Assembly: GCA_002633005.1 (NCBI GenBank)
Contig: NMRA01000234.1
Location: forward strand, 105,405-169,404
Length of the DNA stretch: 64,000 nucleotides
DNA from: Phoronis australis
Taxonomy: Eukaryota; Phoronida; Phoronidae
Direction of reading: 5' to 3'
Shown in pieces: positions 1 through 11,000 of the stretch. A model generated the notes under the pieces. It saw only the letters and a program-made list of their open reading frames with translations. It did no database searches and was not told where the DNA came from. The translations under genes and the position numbers were made by a program. Each line of letters starts with the position of its first letter. The stretch's first letter is position 1.

Positions 1-470
1 CAATTATCAAGTTTCAACTTTTCTGATGAAAAGTCTTTAAAATGATACCTTATTTGTTTTTTTTCCTGGAGTAATTGTTATTTTATGAAAATTCGAAATC
101 GCAAAATTGTACGTAGTGACTTCTCTTTGTCGGCTGTGTTGACTTTAAGGTCAATATCTTTGCACAGGAACGTCTAATCGAAATGTTTTTTTGGCAAATT
201 ATTCATCATAAAAAGTTCTTTAAAATGACGTATTACATGTCTATTTACGTTTCTTAGTTTTGAAATAATATTTTGAACTCGCAGATTCGATTTGACAGAA
301 TTTTTACCAAAAATTTTGACACGAAAATGACATTTTCTCCGTAACCATAAGTCCAATTTAAAAAAATTTACTATCGTTATTTTAGTTTCGAAAAGAGCTT
401 TCTAATGATGTATATTACATGCACATTTTCTAAAATTTTTGAAAAATGCAGTTCTCCCTATCGTTACAGC
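1..470. repeat. Degenerate ~180-bp tandem repeat (about 3 copies)
   Basis: Three diverged copies can be aligned by eye, starting near 10, 190 and 363. Each carries an AAAAG(T)TCTTTAAAATGA-like segment (near 36, 211 and 392), an AT-rich stretch, and a segment ending in a CTTCTC/TTCTCC-like motif. No protein similarity is seen. The third copy runs into the dispersed core repeat that starts near 460. Divergence is high, so the period is approximate. Confidence 0.4.
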
Positions 471-1050
471 CGTTTAAGTGGAAAATAATTCAATAAACGT
501 CATTTTTGTGCGTAATCCTCCGGCTTTTCCAACAAAGAAAAGTTATGCCGTCGTTTTGTAAACAGTACGCTCGTGACTCGTGCAGGCGCCATTTCGTAAA
601 TTTTTGCAACATCTCTCAGGAGATGATGGTAGCTTGGCAGCAGCAAAATTTCTTCAGAAATTCGTTTTTTCGGTTTCAAAATTCTAAAAACTTGCAATGA
701 AGTGAAACCAGTTTCGATAATTTGTTGTGACTAGTATGCAACCTCGTGAAAGGCCAGCAGCTGATTGAAGAATTGGTGAAAAAAGAAACTGGCCTATAGT
801 TGACACAATATTTCATGGCGCCAAAAGCCAACGCAGAAGGTCGCTCCACAACTTTAGCAGCAGAATAACGGTAGAACGCCAATTTTTCCAAAACCAGAAA
901 GTATTTTTTTTTACTCAAATTAGTGTGTAGTTTTTAATGACACTAATTTTGTGTCAGATTTTATCTTACCACTTTTTTACCCATGTCAGGGCAAAGCTGT
1001 ATATTTAATAGACAGCTTTGTACCAAGGCTAATAGACATTCAACCTTATT
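460..1050 (+). repeat. Dispersed core repeat, copy A (no arms)
   Basis: This segment matches the interior of the foldback-like element at 40462-41894 (opposite orientation), the copy at 2145-2580, and part of the interior of the element at 45478-46335. Shared blocks include CGATAATTTGTTGTG (near 715-730) and a CAATATTTCATGGCGCC block (near 807-824). Small ORFs on both strands here look like chance reading frames. No inverted arms are visible on either side, so this is either a truncated element or an independent copy of the core. Confidence 0.7.
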
Positions 1051-1069
1051 GCTTTTTTCAACCTTATTT

Positions 1070-1230
1070 AATAATAAAAGCAATGTTATGTATAAGGTTG
1101 AATGTGACAACTGTATGGAGTTCTATATTGGACTCACCCAGAGACACCTCTGTGACAGGCTGAAAGAACATAACACCTCCGACAAAATTTATAGGCATTG
1201 TGTTAGCAACAATTACCACGTTACAGCGTT
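1070..1230 (+). pseudogene. Penelope-like element GIY-YIG endonuclease fragment (degenerate)
   Basis: In the + frame beginning at 983, the residues from about 1082 read NVMYKVECDNCMEFYIGLTQ, followed by RHLCDRLKEH. This is the GIY-YIG nuclease pattern found at the C-terminus of Penelope-like retroelements: a 'VYK' strand, a Cys pair, 'YIG.T.R' and 'R..EH'. Similarity fades after about 1230, where the frame appears shifted, and no reverse transcriptase is seen upstream. It is therefore a short 3' remnant. The Penelope assignment is from family knowledge; a UvrC/SLX1-type host nuclease is less likely, given the Cys-x2-Cys and YIGLTQRHL wording. Confidence 0.6.
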
Positions 1231-1309
1231 TTCCCGTTGCTCCCAACATTTCTAATATAGCCCAACAACAAGTTGGGAAGATGACCCCTGTGGCCAATAT
1301 CTTGCACGA

Positions 1310-2144
1310 CTGATTTACTCCATTCTGGCATTTATGGTTGGAGGGCCAGTTCTCTTTTGTTTGATAATTGCATTAATCTCCAATGAAATCGTATTTAGCC
1401 TGACTGAGCTGTGCTGTTTAAAATAAAAGTGTAGTTATAACATATTTGAACTTAAACCAATAGAATTTCTGAAATCCTTGTCAAATGGTGGTCATGTTTA
1501 GGTTTTGAATCACCAAAATCTCCCGAACAACAATCGAAGGTACGACAATCTATTCGTTCCGAACATACCAATTTGCTCTGGGTTTGGCTGTGTTCACCCG
1601 TGGTCTGTAATAAGCCTGGTAAATAATTGGGTTACCTGTTGTCATACCAGACAAAAGACCGCCCTTGACAGTTAACAAAGAAGCTAGATATTATCACATG
1701 CTCACAACCCTCTACATCTGGTAAAGTCACTGAATGGGGAAACGTCGTCATGAAGCCAGTTCAGTTAGCATTATTTGTAAAGAACCTGTAAAGGAATTAC
1801 TGTTCATCAAGGAGTCATTGGCCATTCAGGAACAGCATGCTACTGATTCTCTCAATAACGTGCAGAGCTCAGTGACCCTACAACTATGGTGATGACCTAC
1901 TTACTATTCCCTATATCTCTTGCTACTCTCATTTCACTACATGGATGTGACTTGAATGGCAATCGACACTTGTTGTCCTACTGCACATATCCTGATGATG
2001 TCTTATGAATAGACGAAGCATTGAGTTAACTTTTTTATTTGTGCGGCAATTGTCCGATTTTTAATCGTACTTTAGTCAAAAAATGGTGTAATTATCAATG
2101 TCTACTAGCTAGCCAGCTAGCTGTATGAAGACTATTTTTAAAAT
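1310..2144. other. Unassigned sequence upstream of MCAT
   Basis: I recognise no coding region, RNA gene or strong repeat here. It would contain the distal 5' flank or a 5' untranslated intron of MCAT. Confidence 0.4.
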
Positions 2145-2580
2145 ACATTTAGGTACCACTGTGTTTGGACTCCGTTACACCTCAAAATTTCACATATCCC
2201 GGGTAGGTCTGCTCGTCACTTGGTCGTGAAACTTATATCAACATGTAGAGCTAATGACCTGTGAAATGCAAGAAAAATCTGGAAGTCAACTGACATTCAT
2301 CTTGCCCACTGAAGCCGCTTAAGTGAAAAGCAATCTAATAAACGTCATTTCCTTGCATAATTCTCCACCCTTTGTAACAAAGCAAAGTATGTCATTTTGA
2401 AAACAGCTTACTCATGATACGCACATGGGCCATTACCCATCTCTCGGGAGATAATGATAGCTTCATAGCAGCAAAATTTGTTTTGTAATTTGGTTTGCTG
2501 GTATTAAAATACTAAAATCTTGTAACCAGACTCGATAATTTGTTGTGACATGTCCGCAACTTTATGGAAAAGAACCTTTG
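2145..2580 (+). repeat. Dispersed core repeat, copy B
   Basis: This copy aligns with copy A and with the reverse complement of the element interior near 40920-41625. Shared landmarks are CGTTACA...CCCGGGTA near 2170-2206, GCCGCTTAAGTGAAAA near 2313, and CTCGATAATTTGTTGTGACATG near 2530. It ends abruptly near 2580, about 150 bp before the MCAT start codon, so the repeat probably lies in the MCAT 5' region or a 5'UTR intron. Confidence 0.7.
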
Positions 2581-2736
2581 AAATGTTACAGCAAGATCTT
2601 TGGTAACCGAATTAGTAACTAATACCACTGTAGACGTTTGTTAAATTTTACTTCTATCAGACTGGATCTAGACACTTCAAGATTTCTATATGCTATGCTA
2701 ACGTTTCTTTTTTAGATTTCGGCCTATGCAGATACC

Positions 2737-3288
2737 ATGAATTGTTCCCTTGGACAGTTATTGAAAAGACCTGCTAGAAACTCTACTATTCATTTGCTGA
2801 GGCGTCTTTGTTCCACAAGCTCATCAGATGCGTCTGATTCACTTCCAGTGAAGACTGATGTTAATACTAGTCAACGTACTCAAAAGAGCTGCTATGTTCC
2901 TATGAACAGCCAACCATTAGTTGAACATTTACAGAATGCGCAGTCAACAGAGCTGCAGCCCTCTCCTGAGTTTCCATCTGATCTTGACACTTACCACAGA
3001 CAATCTCAGGAGCGGCATGCATTCAGACCCAAGGTAGACCCACAACAAACTTCCATTCTGCTCTTCCCAGGTCAGGGCAGTCAGTTTGTGGGTATGGGTG
3101 GCAAGCTGTTGCCATATCCTAATGTTAAGGAGATGTATGAGCTAGCTAGTGAAGTGTTGGGTTATGACCTACTGGACTTATGCCTGAATGGACCCAAGTC
3201 CAGACTTGATAAAACAGTTTACTGTCAGCCTGCAGTCATGGTCACGTCACTGGCTGCGGTGGAGCGACTGAAGAACGAGAACCCCGTG
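2737..3288 (+). CDS. MCAT: MCAT exon 1 (residues 1-184)
   Basis: Starts at ATG 2737 and ends in phase 0 at CCC GTG before GTAAGT. It holds the presequence, a Ser/Pro-rich linker, and the first part of the transacylase domain with PGQGSQFVGMG at 111-121 and the GYDLLDLCLNGP segment. An open frame continues into the intron to 3432, but that is a read-through into minisatellite. Confidence 0.95.
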
Positions 3289-6200
3289 GTAAGTACAGTA
3301 CTTTGCGTACCTCGGTCATGTGATGCCTTCATTGCTTATGTGATGCCTTCATTGGTCACAGTCACCTCTGTATACCACGGTCATGTAACGGCTTCATTGG
3401 TTACACTCTGCTCTTTTTACCACGTCATGTAACACCTTCATTGCTCACACTCAGCTCTGTATACCACGTCATGTGATGTCTTCATTGCTCACACTCTGCT
3501 TTGTATACTGCAGTCATGTGATGCCTTCATTGCTCGTGTGACGCCTTCATTGCTCATGTGACGCCTTCATTGCTCATATGACACCTCCATTGGTTACCGA
3601 CAACTCTATATACCACAGTCTTGTGATGCTATCATTGCTCACAGTCAACTCTGCATACCAAAGTCATGTGACGCCTTCATTGCTCATGTGATGCCTTCAT
3701 TGCTCACAGCCAGCTCTGTAAATCACAGTCTTGTGATACCTTCATTGCTCACACTCTGCTCTGTATTCCACAGTCACGTGATGCCTTCATTGCCTCACAC
3801 ACACCCCGGTATTTCTTATTCAACATTACGGTTGACCAAAACATTCATTTTAAAGTCCTTGTTGCAAACTGCCCGTGTGGTTCCAGTATCCGAAAATACT
3901 TACTACATAAATTCTTATTTTCGACACCCTTTCTTTATATTCTTTTCGCCTTTCTTGCCAAAAGCGATTTTGTAGCAGTATTTGACCCTTCTCTCTGAGC
4001 GTATGATTACCGGTTGTCATCGGTTATTTCCGTACCCACATTTCCAGCTCATCAGTTCAGGAACTTGTCCTGAACGCCGACATTTTTTCCTTGTAACTGA
4101 ATGTGCTATGGCTTGCTCGAAAAGTCTTCATTATTTTGTTTTATTAGTAATATATCGTGTTTCGTTTGCATATGTAGTGTATTTATAGTTTGTAGTTAGT
4201 GGTCGATGATTTTTTTGGAATGTTACGCGTACTTAGTATGTTAAAATAGCATTGGTGTTTAGTTCCTTACGTAGGCGGGTCGAACCTAGGAACCAATATG
4301 GGTCGAANNNNNNNNNNNNNNNNNNNNNNNNNNNNNNNNNNNNNNNNNNNNNNNNNNNNNNNNNNNNNNNNNNNNNNNNNNNNNNNNNNNNNNNNNNNNN
4401 NNNNNNNNNNNNNNNNNNNNNNNNNNNNNNNNNNNNNNNNNNNNNNNNNNNNNNNNNNNNNNNNNNNNNNNNNNNNNNNNNNNNNNNNNNNNNNNNNNNN
4501 NNNNNNNNNNNNNNNNNNNNNNNNNNNNNNNNNNNNNNNNNNNNNNNNNNNNNNNNNNNNNNNNNNNNNNNNNNNNNNNNNNNNNNNNNNNNNNNNNNNN
4601 NNNNNNNNNNNNNNNNNNNNNNNNNNNNNNNNNNNNNNNNNNNNNNNNNNNNNNNNNNNNNNNNNNNNNNNNNNNNNNNNNNNNNNNNNNNNNNNNNNNN
4701 NNNNNNNNNNNNNNNNNNNNNNNNNNNNNNNNNNNNNNNNNNNNNNNNNNNNNNNNNNNNNNNNNNNNNNNNNNNNNNNNCTTCGGGTGCGAATCGTGAG
4801 TGGCGCGTTCATTTAAACTGTTTTCGAGTACGGATCGTGTATTAGTTATGGGGTAGGTACTTCTTGGATCCTTATAACATCTTCTAACCATGTAATAAGG
4901 GTTAACAACGCGTGAGACAAGGACTTTAATATACATTTCCCTGGTTTTATGACTTCTTTTTAACCACCATTTTGTGAATTGATTGAATTTCCCTGTTTTT
5001 CTCTCCAGATGATAGAGAGGTGTGTTGGTGCTGCTGGATTCAGTGTCGGTGAATATTCGGCGCTTGTGTTTGCCGGAGCATTGTCACTGGAAAATGGTAG
5101 GTTGTGTTTTCATGACATTAAGGTTATGCAGGACCTTAGAAAATGTCCAGATTTGGTTGTCATGGAACATCATATCTCACAAATGACTGATCGGATTCGT
5201 GTGAAACTGTCAGGTGTACTTTATGCACTGTTTTCCAAAACACTGTAGGAGCTTTATTTAAATGTTCCACTTTTGCATGATAGGCTGTCGAAGAACAGGA
5301 CTTTTATGATCTTTACGAAAAAACTTATTAAACCTGATCTCAACATTTTCTTTGCCATGATCTCGAGCAATGACCAGCTGTCATTTCTTTCCAATCCCTG
5401 CACTCACTTCTAATCTGGAAATGTAACAATTTGTGATGGAGCAGTTTTGTAACAGCTCAGTAACAACTTTAAGTAGTCTTTAATGTTTGGGTAAGTTTAT
5501 GTGGTACCTTATCAACAAGTTACTGAATTTTGCCTTATGTCTACAAAACTGTAAAATTTAACCACGTCAAAGTATATATTTCCTGAAAGTAGAAGACCCA
5601 TGGAATTTTGACTTCGTATCAATGAACCACTAATTTTGTCATGTAATTGCATCTTTTTCTTGAAATTAGAAAAAAAATGTACACTCATATCGAAACAAAT
5701 GCTTTCAATAAAGTGACCAAATTTCTTTTGATATACGTGTTTGAGAAACGCAGTCCGGCATTTTCAATATTCTTTTCCTTGTTTTGTTTTGCGAATTTTG
5801 TGTTTTTTTATGTAAGTCCTGGAAACATCAATTTTTGACAGCCTTTCATGTCAAAGTGGAACACTTGAAGATCATTTCCAAACAGAGTTTTGGAGAATAA
5901 TCCATAAAGTATATTATGCGAAAGTTTCATTTCAGTCTCACCAGCCGTCTTCGACATCGTGTCCTAAAATTAGATATTTGTCTGGGTTCTCACGCAGTAT
6001 TTCTAGCTGTGTGACATAAAGGTGTTTAGGTCGCACACATTTAGTATTGAAGTTTAAGCATAATACTGCTCATAAAACTGTTCTCGTCTCGAACTATCAA
6101 CTTGTGTCGCATGTGTCAACTCGTAAACTTTTACATTTTCCGAAACTTGTACTTGAGCCATAATATCTATGATAAATGCAACAGTATACCCGGGCGCCTT

Positions 6201-8096
6201 TTGTGTATTTTACCTTTGATGGTGGTGTTGTTGTTGTTGTTGTTGTTGTGCTGCACCGTCCTGATGTCAGCTGTCCTAAAAATAATCCAATCAGGCCCTC
6301 ACCTTTATAGGAGAAAGGTGCCTGTACTTTCTAATTGGATGATTCAAGTGATGCACCAAAACTGAGGGCTTGAGGGCCCTTTCATTCAACATCAACATGG
6401 TGCCAGTTCAATTAGGAATCAATTCATTTTTTTACTTAAATCTTTATAACACTTAAAAACAACTGTTGCACAATTAGTGACCGGTATGACACGACTAGTA
6501 TGACACGACTGGTATGACATGACTGGTATGACACGACTGGTATGACACGACTGGTGTGACACGACTGATACATGACAATTAGGCCTATGATACGGGAAAC
6601 AATCTGTACATTTTGAGACCTGACATAAACACATTTTACTGTAATGTGGGTCTTCTTACAGCTTTGCATCTTGTAAAAGTGCGTGGCGAAGCAATGCAGG
6701 CTGCCTCAGAGGCGACCCCTAGCGGCATGGTGTCAGTCTTCACAGGTCATCAAAGTCAGCTAGGTCTAGCCTGTCAAATGGCCAAACAGTACTGTCAGAA
6801 GAAACTGGGCATCACTGAGCCTGTGTGTGAAGTGGCCAACTACCTGTATCCAGAGTGCACGGTCATCGCAGGGAATGATGAGGTAATTATCTTGTCCGCT
6901 CGGATTGGTATCTCAAGAAATGTAAGCACTCTTCCAAAAATGACTTATTAATGTTTAAGTTTTGTTTGGCCGTCTTCGTGCACCAAATCTTAGGACTGAG
7001 CTGAGAGCAGCAGACATGCACACAAATGACGAATTCTTTTCATGTTTGTCAAATTATCAAATATCTGTCCAAATCCAAAAGCTTTTTTGCTTTGACAAAT
7101 AAATTACCGTATTCGTTTGGATAAAAGGGACATTATCGTTTTTGTGGGCCAGGTCGGGATTATTGTTGGATGGGATTGATTTTTTTAAGTTGTTAGCTTT
7201 GATCAGAGCTCTTATCCAATAATATCTGTTTTTGTGATTTTTTTTTGTACAAACTGCTAATTATCACTGATGTCTGATATCAAGGAAGGTGAATATACCA
7301 GACAAATACGCTTAAAACACTCTGCCAATCATTGAGACTTGAGAGGTTTTAGCTCCATCAGCAGCGGGATTTTCTGCGACCGTGAAGCGTACGGATTCGA
7401 ATCCTCAGAAAATCACTTTTCTTGCTAATAATGTAACTGTAATACCCTGGCCATTGAAACTGAAATCTCATAAATCATTGAATGGTGTTGAGCAAACCGT
7501 GGGCTGGGCATTTAGCTGATGAGTGGGGTATTTATTTGAAGTAGTAATGTGGTTGACAGCAATGTGTGTTGAAAAACTGAAGCCGGAGTGGTCAGCCTGT
7601 GAGAATTTTTTTCGTTACTTAAAAATATAGGCAGACCTTTGGAAAAGGGGAGTTTGGACATCACTCCTAACTTTGTATTGTTTACTGCTTTCCCTTGTAG
7701 GCTCTTCATTTTCTGGAACAGAATGCCAAGGAGTTTGGGTTAAGACGGATGAAGCGTCTTGCAGTTAGTGGTGCTTTTCATACAAAACTGATGATTCCAG
7801 CCAGAGACTTGCTCACTAAGGCTATTAAGCAGACTGAAGTCAGTGCACCGTTAATTCCCGTCTACTCCAACATGTCGAGCCACTGGTACAGAAACACCAG
7901 TGGGATCATTAAGATGTTACCTCAACAGGTGTGCAAACCTGTCAAATGGGAACAGATCATGCATGTGGTGTACTCGAGAAAACGGGGAGAGAATTTCCCA
8001 GTGACATACGAGGTCGGACCAGGGAGACAGTTAGGCACAATATTGCAGAAGGTTAACCAAAAGGCTTACAAGAGTTATCACAATGTGGAAGTGTGA
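2737..8096 (+). CDS. MCAT: Malonyl-CoA:ACP transacylase, mitochondrial (4 exons, 418 aa)
   Basis: The enzyme transfers malonyl from CoA to acyl carrier protein in mitochondrial type II fatty acid synthesis, the pathway that feeds lipoate. Coding exons are 2737-3288, 5009-5096, 6662-6882 and 7701-8096. All junctions are GT-AG with consistent phases, giving 418 aa plus TGA; human MCAT is about 390 aa. Residues 1-45 are Arg/Ser/Thr-rich with almost no acid, as expected of a mitochondrial presequence. The acyltransferase fold is complete: PGQGSQ at 111-116, nucleophile Ser196 in GFSVGE, Arg221, catalytic His314 in GAFHT, and Gln397 in GPGRQLG, matching FabD Ser92/Arg117/His201/Gln250. The 473-base gap lies inside intron 1 and hides no coding sequence, because exons 1 and 2 join without loss against the family. 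A pyrimidine-rich acceptor ends at about 2715, so a 5'UTR exon probably lies upstream. Confidence 0.96.
3299..3810. repeat. Degenerate minisatellite in MCAT intron 1
   Basis: Roughly 12 irregular copies of a unit containing TGTGATGCCTTCATTGCTCA, often followed by a CACTCTGCTCTGTATACCAC segment. Spacing is either about 21 bp (short form) or about 45-50 bp (long form). ORFs here are repeat artefacts. Confidence 0.85.
4308..4780. other. Assembly gap (473 N)
   Basis: An uninterrupted run of N within MCAT intron 1. Any frames drawn through it are meaningless. Confidence 0.99.
5009..5096 (+). CDS. MCAT: MCAT exon 2 (active-site serine)
   Basis: An 88-nt exon between CTCTCCAG and GTAGGT, in phase 0 at its start and ending one base into a codon. 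It encodes residues 185-213, including GFSVGE with nucleophile Ser196. Confidence 0.94.
6221..6250. repeat. (GTT)n microsatellite
   Basis: About eight uninterrupted GTT units inside MCAT intron 2. Confidence 0.9.
6483..6566. repeat. 14-bp tandem repeat, six copies
   Basis: The unit GGTATGACACGACT is repeated six times head to tail with single-base variants, about 95 bp upstream of the MCAT exon 3 acceptor. Confidence 0.95.
6662..6882 (+). CDS. MCAT: MCAT exon 3 (residues 214-287)
   Basis: Acceptor TTCTTACAG and donor GAG|GTAATT. It encodes VRGEAMQ with Arg221 and PSGMVSV, then the CEVANYLYPECTVIAG segment that is typical of the mitochondrial enzyme. Confidence 0.95.
6883..7700 (+). other. 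MCAT intron 3
   Basis: GTAATT donor, CCCTTGTAG acceptor. Nothing else is recognised, apart from a weak tRNA-like promoter-box resemblance near 7325-7385 that I rejected. Confidence 0.85.
7701..8096 (+). CDS. MCAT: MCAT exon 4 (residues 288-418 and stop)
   Basis: Starts GCTCTTCAT after TTGTAG and ends at TGA 8094-8096. It carries the catalytic histidine (GAFHT, His314), the SPVKWEQ-like segment KPVKWEQ, and EVGPGRQLG with Gln397 near the C-terminus. Confidence 0.95.
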   Translation, partial: ALHFLEQNAKEFGLRRMKRLAVSGAFHTKLMIPARDLLTKAIKQTEVSAPLIPVYSNMSSHWYRNTSGIIKMLPQQVCKPVKWEQIMHVVYSRKRGENFPVTYEVGPGRQLGTILQKVNQKAYKSYHNVEV

Positions 8097-11000
8097 CGTA
8101 TAGTGCTGTAGGAGGGAATCAGCAGTGTTCACTACGATGATCTGTGAAACACTGTTGTAAGTATTGAGGGTTACACAGTGCAGATAAACATCAATCTGCA
8201 AGCTTACAGGAATACTACTGCAGAACATATTCATCCCCGTGTAATGTGCACTCGTTCGACTAAGTATGCGAGCACTTAAAGTTAGAAGTGTGGGCTATTT
8301 TGTGGCCCTTGTCATGTGTATAAACTGGTCTGTCCATGTCTTTCCTGTTAGTAATCATATGGTTATCTTCACTAATTTTGTTAATTGTGACTTAGGTCAA
8401 TGCCATGTTTGAGAGAGATTCACAATAGTGTAGATCCCTTTATTTAAGACCTAAAGCCATGTTCTGGAGTAAAAAATGACTTGACGTACATATAACCCAA
8501 TAGTACCATGTTCTTGTCCTTTATTTGATTTGAAATTGGCAAAAAATCCTTGAAATTCCTGGCCAATGGCCCTACTGCTTCAGTGGCTGAAACTGAACAG
8601 TAGTGATGACCATGACGAGCCACCATATCAAGTCTGGTCTGAAGAAATGTTGTTCTCAGGTCCTGAAATAATTTCTAACTTAGGAACAAGGGGATACCGA
8701 TTTTATGGTGAGAGGCCTAAATGAACTTGTTTTGGCAGAGGGCACTAGTTCACTGCACTTAAAAAAGCTTAGGATTTTTCAGTTGCATGTACAACTCTTT
8801 AAAATGCAAGTCTTCATTAAAAGCACACGCAACCCGATTTAACTTTGGTTTTTTACAGTTTTAATCATTCTGTGTCTATACATCACCTCTTGCTTTGTCC
8901 ATTACACCAGGCTGAGAGGTGCGATGGATTTGCCTCTCTGAAACATGAAAAATCATTAAATTTAAGTGAGTGAAGCCAAATATACAATTGCGCAATTAGA
9001 ACTCTGTAATTACCCACGCCAAGTAAAGACGAACCTTTTTACAACAATTTGAAACTTAATAGCCTCGATATGAGCCTTTTAAAAACTGCGTATTGAGAAG
9101 AATGAGTCTGAGTGTGCAAATGAACAGTTAGAATTTACACAAACAACAGAGACTGGAAACGGTTGAGTATTGTTGTTTATTTTGCAATATTCACTCTAAC
9201 TAATATTTCCATATATGACTAGAACCAAAGGATGAAAACATTCTTTAACATAGTGTGGTCTAAATATGATTTTGCTTGTAATTAAATAAACCTAAAATTG
9301 GTCAAAGCCCATTCACAGAAGTTCTCGGAAATAGTATTAGTATCTAAGCACCTTACATTTGGCGACTTTATCCACTTCTCGATTTAGGTGAAACCACATG
9401 AACAGAAATTAAAAACTAACAGATCCCAAAACACCATAAATACATCACCAGTTCATTTGAACTGTTCATGCCATTTACCAAAACATCAAATACATCATCA
9501 GTTCAGTTGAACTGTACGTGTCACTAAGTACCTGTATTGCCCTCTTATACACTATAAATTTAAAACCATGGAACATGCATAAATAACCCAGGTAACCTTG
9601 TCTCAAATACCCACTGCAAACAAGTTCAAGCGCTATCATAGTCACTCAGCTAACAGTATCAAATATAATAGCTGTTTCTATAACAGGATTTGAACAAAAC
9701 TAGATTAACCATGATTCTGCTAATTCAACAACTATAACATACAAATAAATACATTAACCAACAGAATGATAAATTTATCCATATAATAACAGGTCTTTAT
9801 CAGTCCATGCACTTCAATTTACATATTTTAAATATGTCGTCAATCGACATGCATATACAATGCTAAACAATAATTAGTAATTACGCAAGTCTTCATGAAC
9901 TAACATCAACAGGTATATCAATTAATGGCACTTGGTCAATCATTGCTTAATAATTAGTGATTATTTGGGTTGACTTAAGCCTGGTTTAGGTAATGTCGCT
10001 GTCTCGGGTTGTCGCAGACGTAGCTGGGAACCAAATCTCAGCTGTGGCACGTGGTTGCATCTTTACACAACATCTCGAGTTACTACTCTAGCACACAGTT
10101 GACTTGTTTATTATAAATGTGCAAAGGTCTATGATTCAAACAACATACAGACCAGGCTTTGGGTTATGCAGACATGCAACGCTAGCCTCAGTTGTGTTCC
10201 TTTAGGCTAGTTTCATTTGAGTTTGAAATCACGCGAGACAACACCGTGAGTTGCATGTGAACTACATTTTCGCACTTGCTTCTATCTTGGCCTCTGATGG
10301 AAGTGGATATCTCACATGTTACAAGTAAATTCTACTCCACGTCATCTTGCAACTACCGAGTGGACTAAAACGTTTCAAAGTTTAATCAAGAGAAGAGTCA
10401 GAGAAACTCTGCATTAGGTGAACAAAACACAAATACCACACATGAACCGAGATATGAAAAAATGGAGTTTTCCCCTGCAGTGTGAGCCAAATTTGCAGAT
10501 TTCAAAGAAGATAATCTATCCTTGGATGTCCATCAATGATCATGTCCGGGTCATGGTGTTGTATGTGTGTTTAGAAATGCTAGCTCACAATAACAAAAAA
10601 CGAAAAAGGATTCCGCCCATACATGAACCAAAACAAGGGTTTTCATAACAAATGCTCCGTGTGCCTCAGAAGTCATATTACTTACAAAACTGAATACATT
10701 TCGATATACAACATCTTGTCTGACTCATCTTCCTCGTGCACATAACATACCACCGTCTGCGTAAATTCAAAAAGTAATTTAAAAACCCAGAGGACATTAC
10801 ATGGAGAACACCATGAACATGGGCAGTCGAAATGTGAGAGTGGCCCCCTCCTAAAACGGAGACGGCTTTGCCAAGAAAATGCACAACCGGTTCTGGTATG
10901 TGCCCGATTAATCTTGAAACCAGCACCTTACTGTTAAAAACAACCATAAACCGGAGTTCCGTCAGAGAAACTCATTTTGATCAAGATCACTTGCCACTAT

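Larger units (their letters stand above)
3289..5008 (+). other. MCAT intron 1
   Basis: GTAAGT donor and CTCTCCAG acceptor. It contains a degenerate minisatellite (3299-3810), about 500 bp of unremarkable sequence, the N gap (4308-4780) and about 230 bp before exon 2. Nothing else is recognised. Confidence 0.9.
5097..6661 (+). other. MCAT intron 2
   Basis: Mostly AT-rich sequence without recognisable features. It holds a (GTT)n tract at about 6221-6250 and a 14-bp tandem repeat at 6483-6566. Confidence 0.85.

Noticed and set aside
3289-3432. Extension of the MCAT frame past 3288
   Set aside because: Reads into the intronic minisatellite; a canonical GTAAGT donor and the family alignment end the exon at 3288.
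4252-4936. ORFs of 172-216 residues, mostly X
   Set aside because: They run through the N gap.
7325-7390. tRNA or tRNA-derived SINE (TAGCTCCATCAG and GGATTCGAATCC resemble A and B boxes)
   Set aside because: The T-arm does not pair properly and no cloverleaf acceptor stem forms; the B-box string is simply a palindrome.
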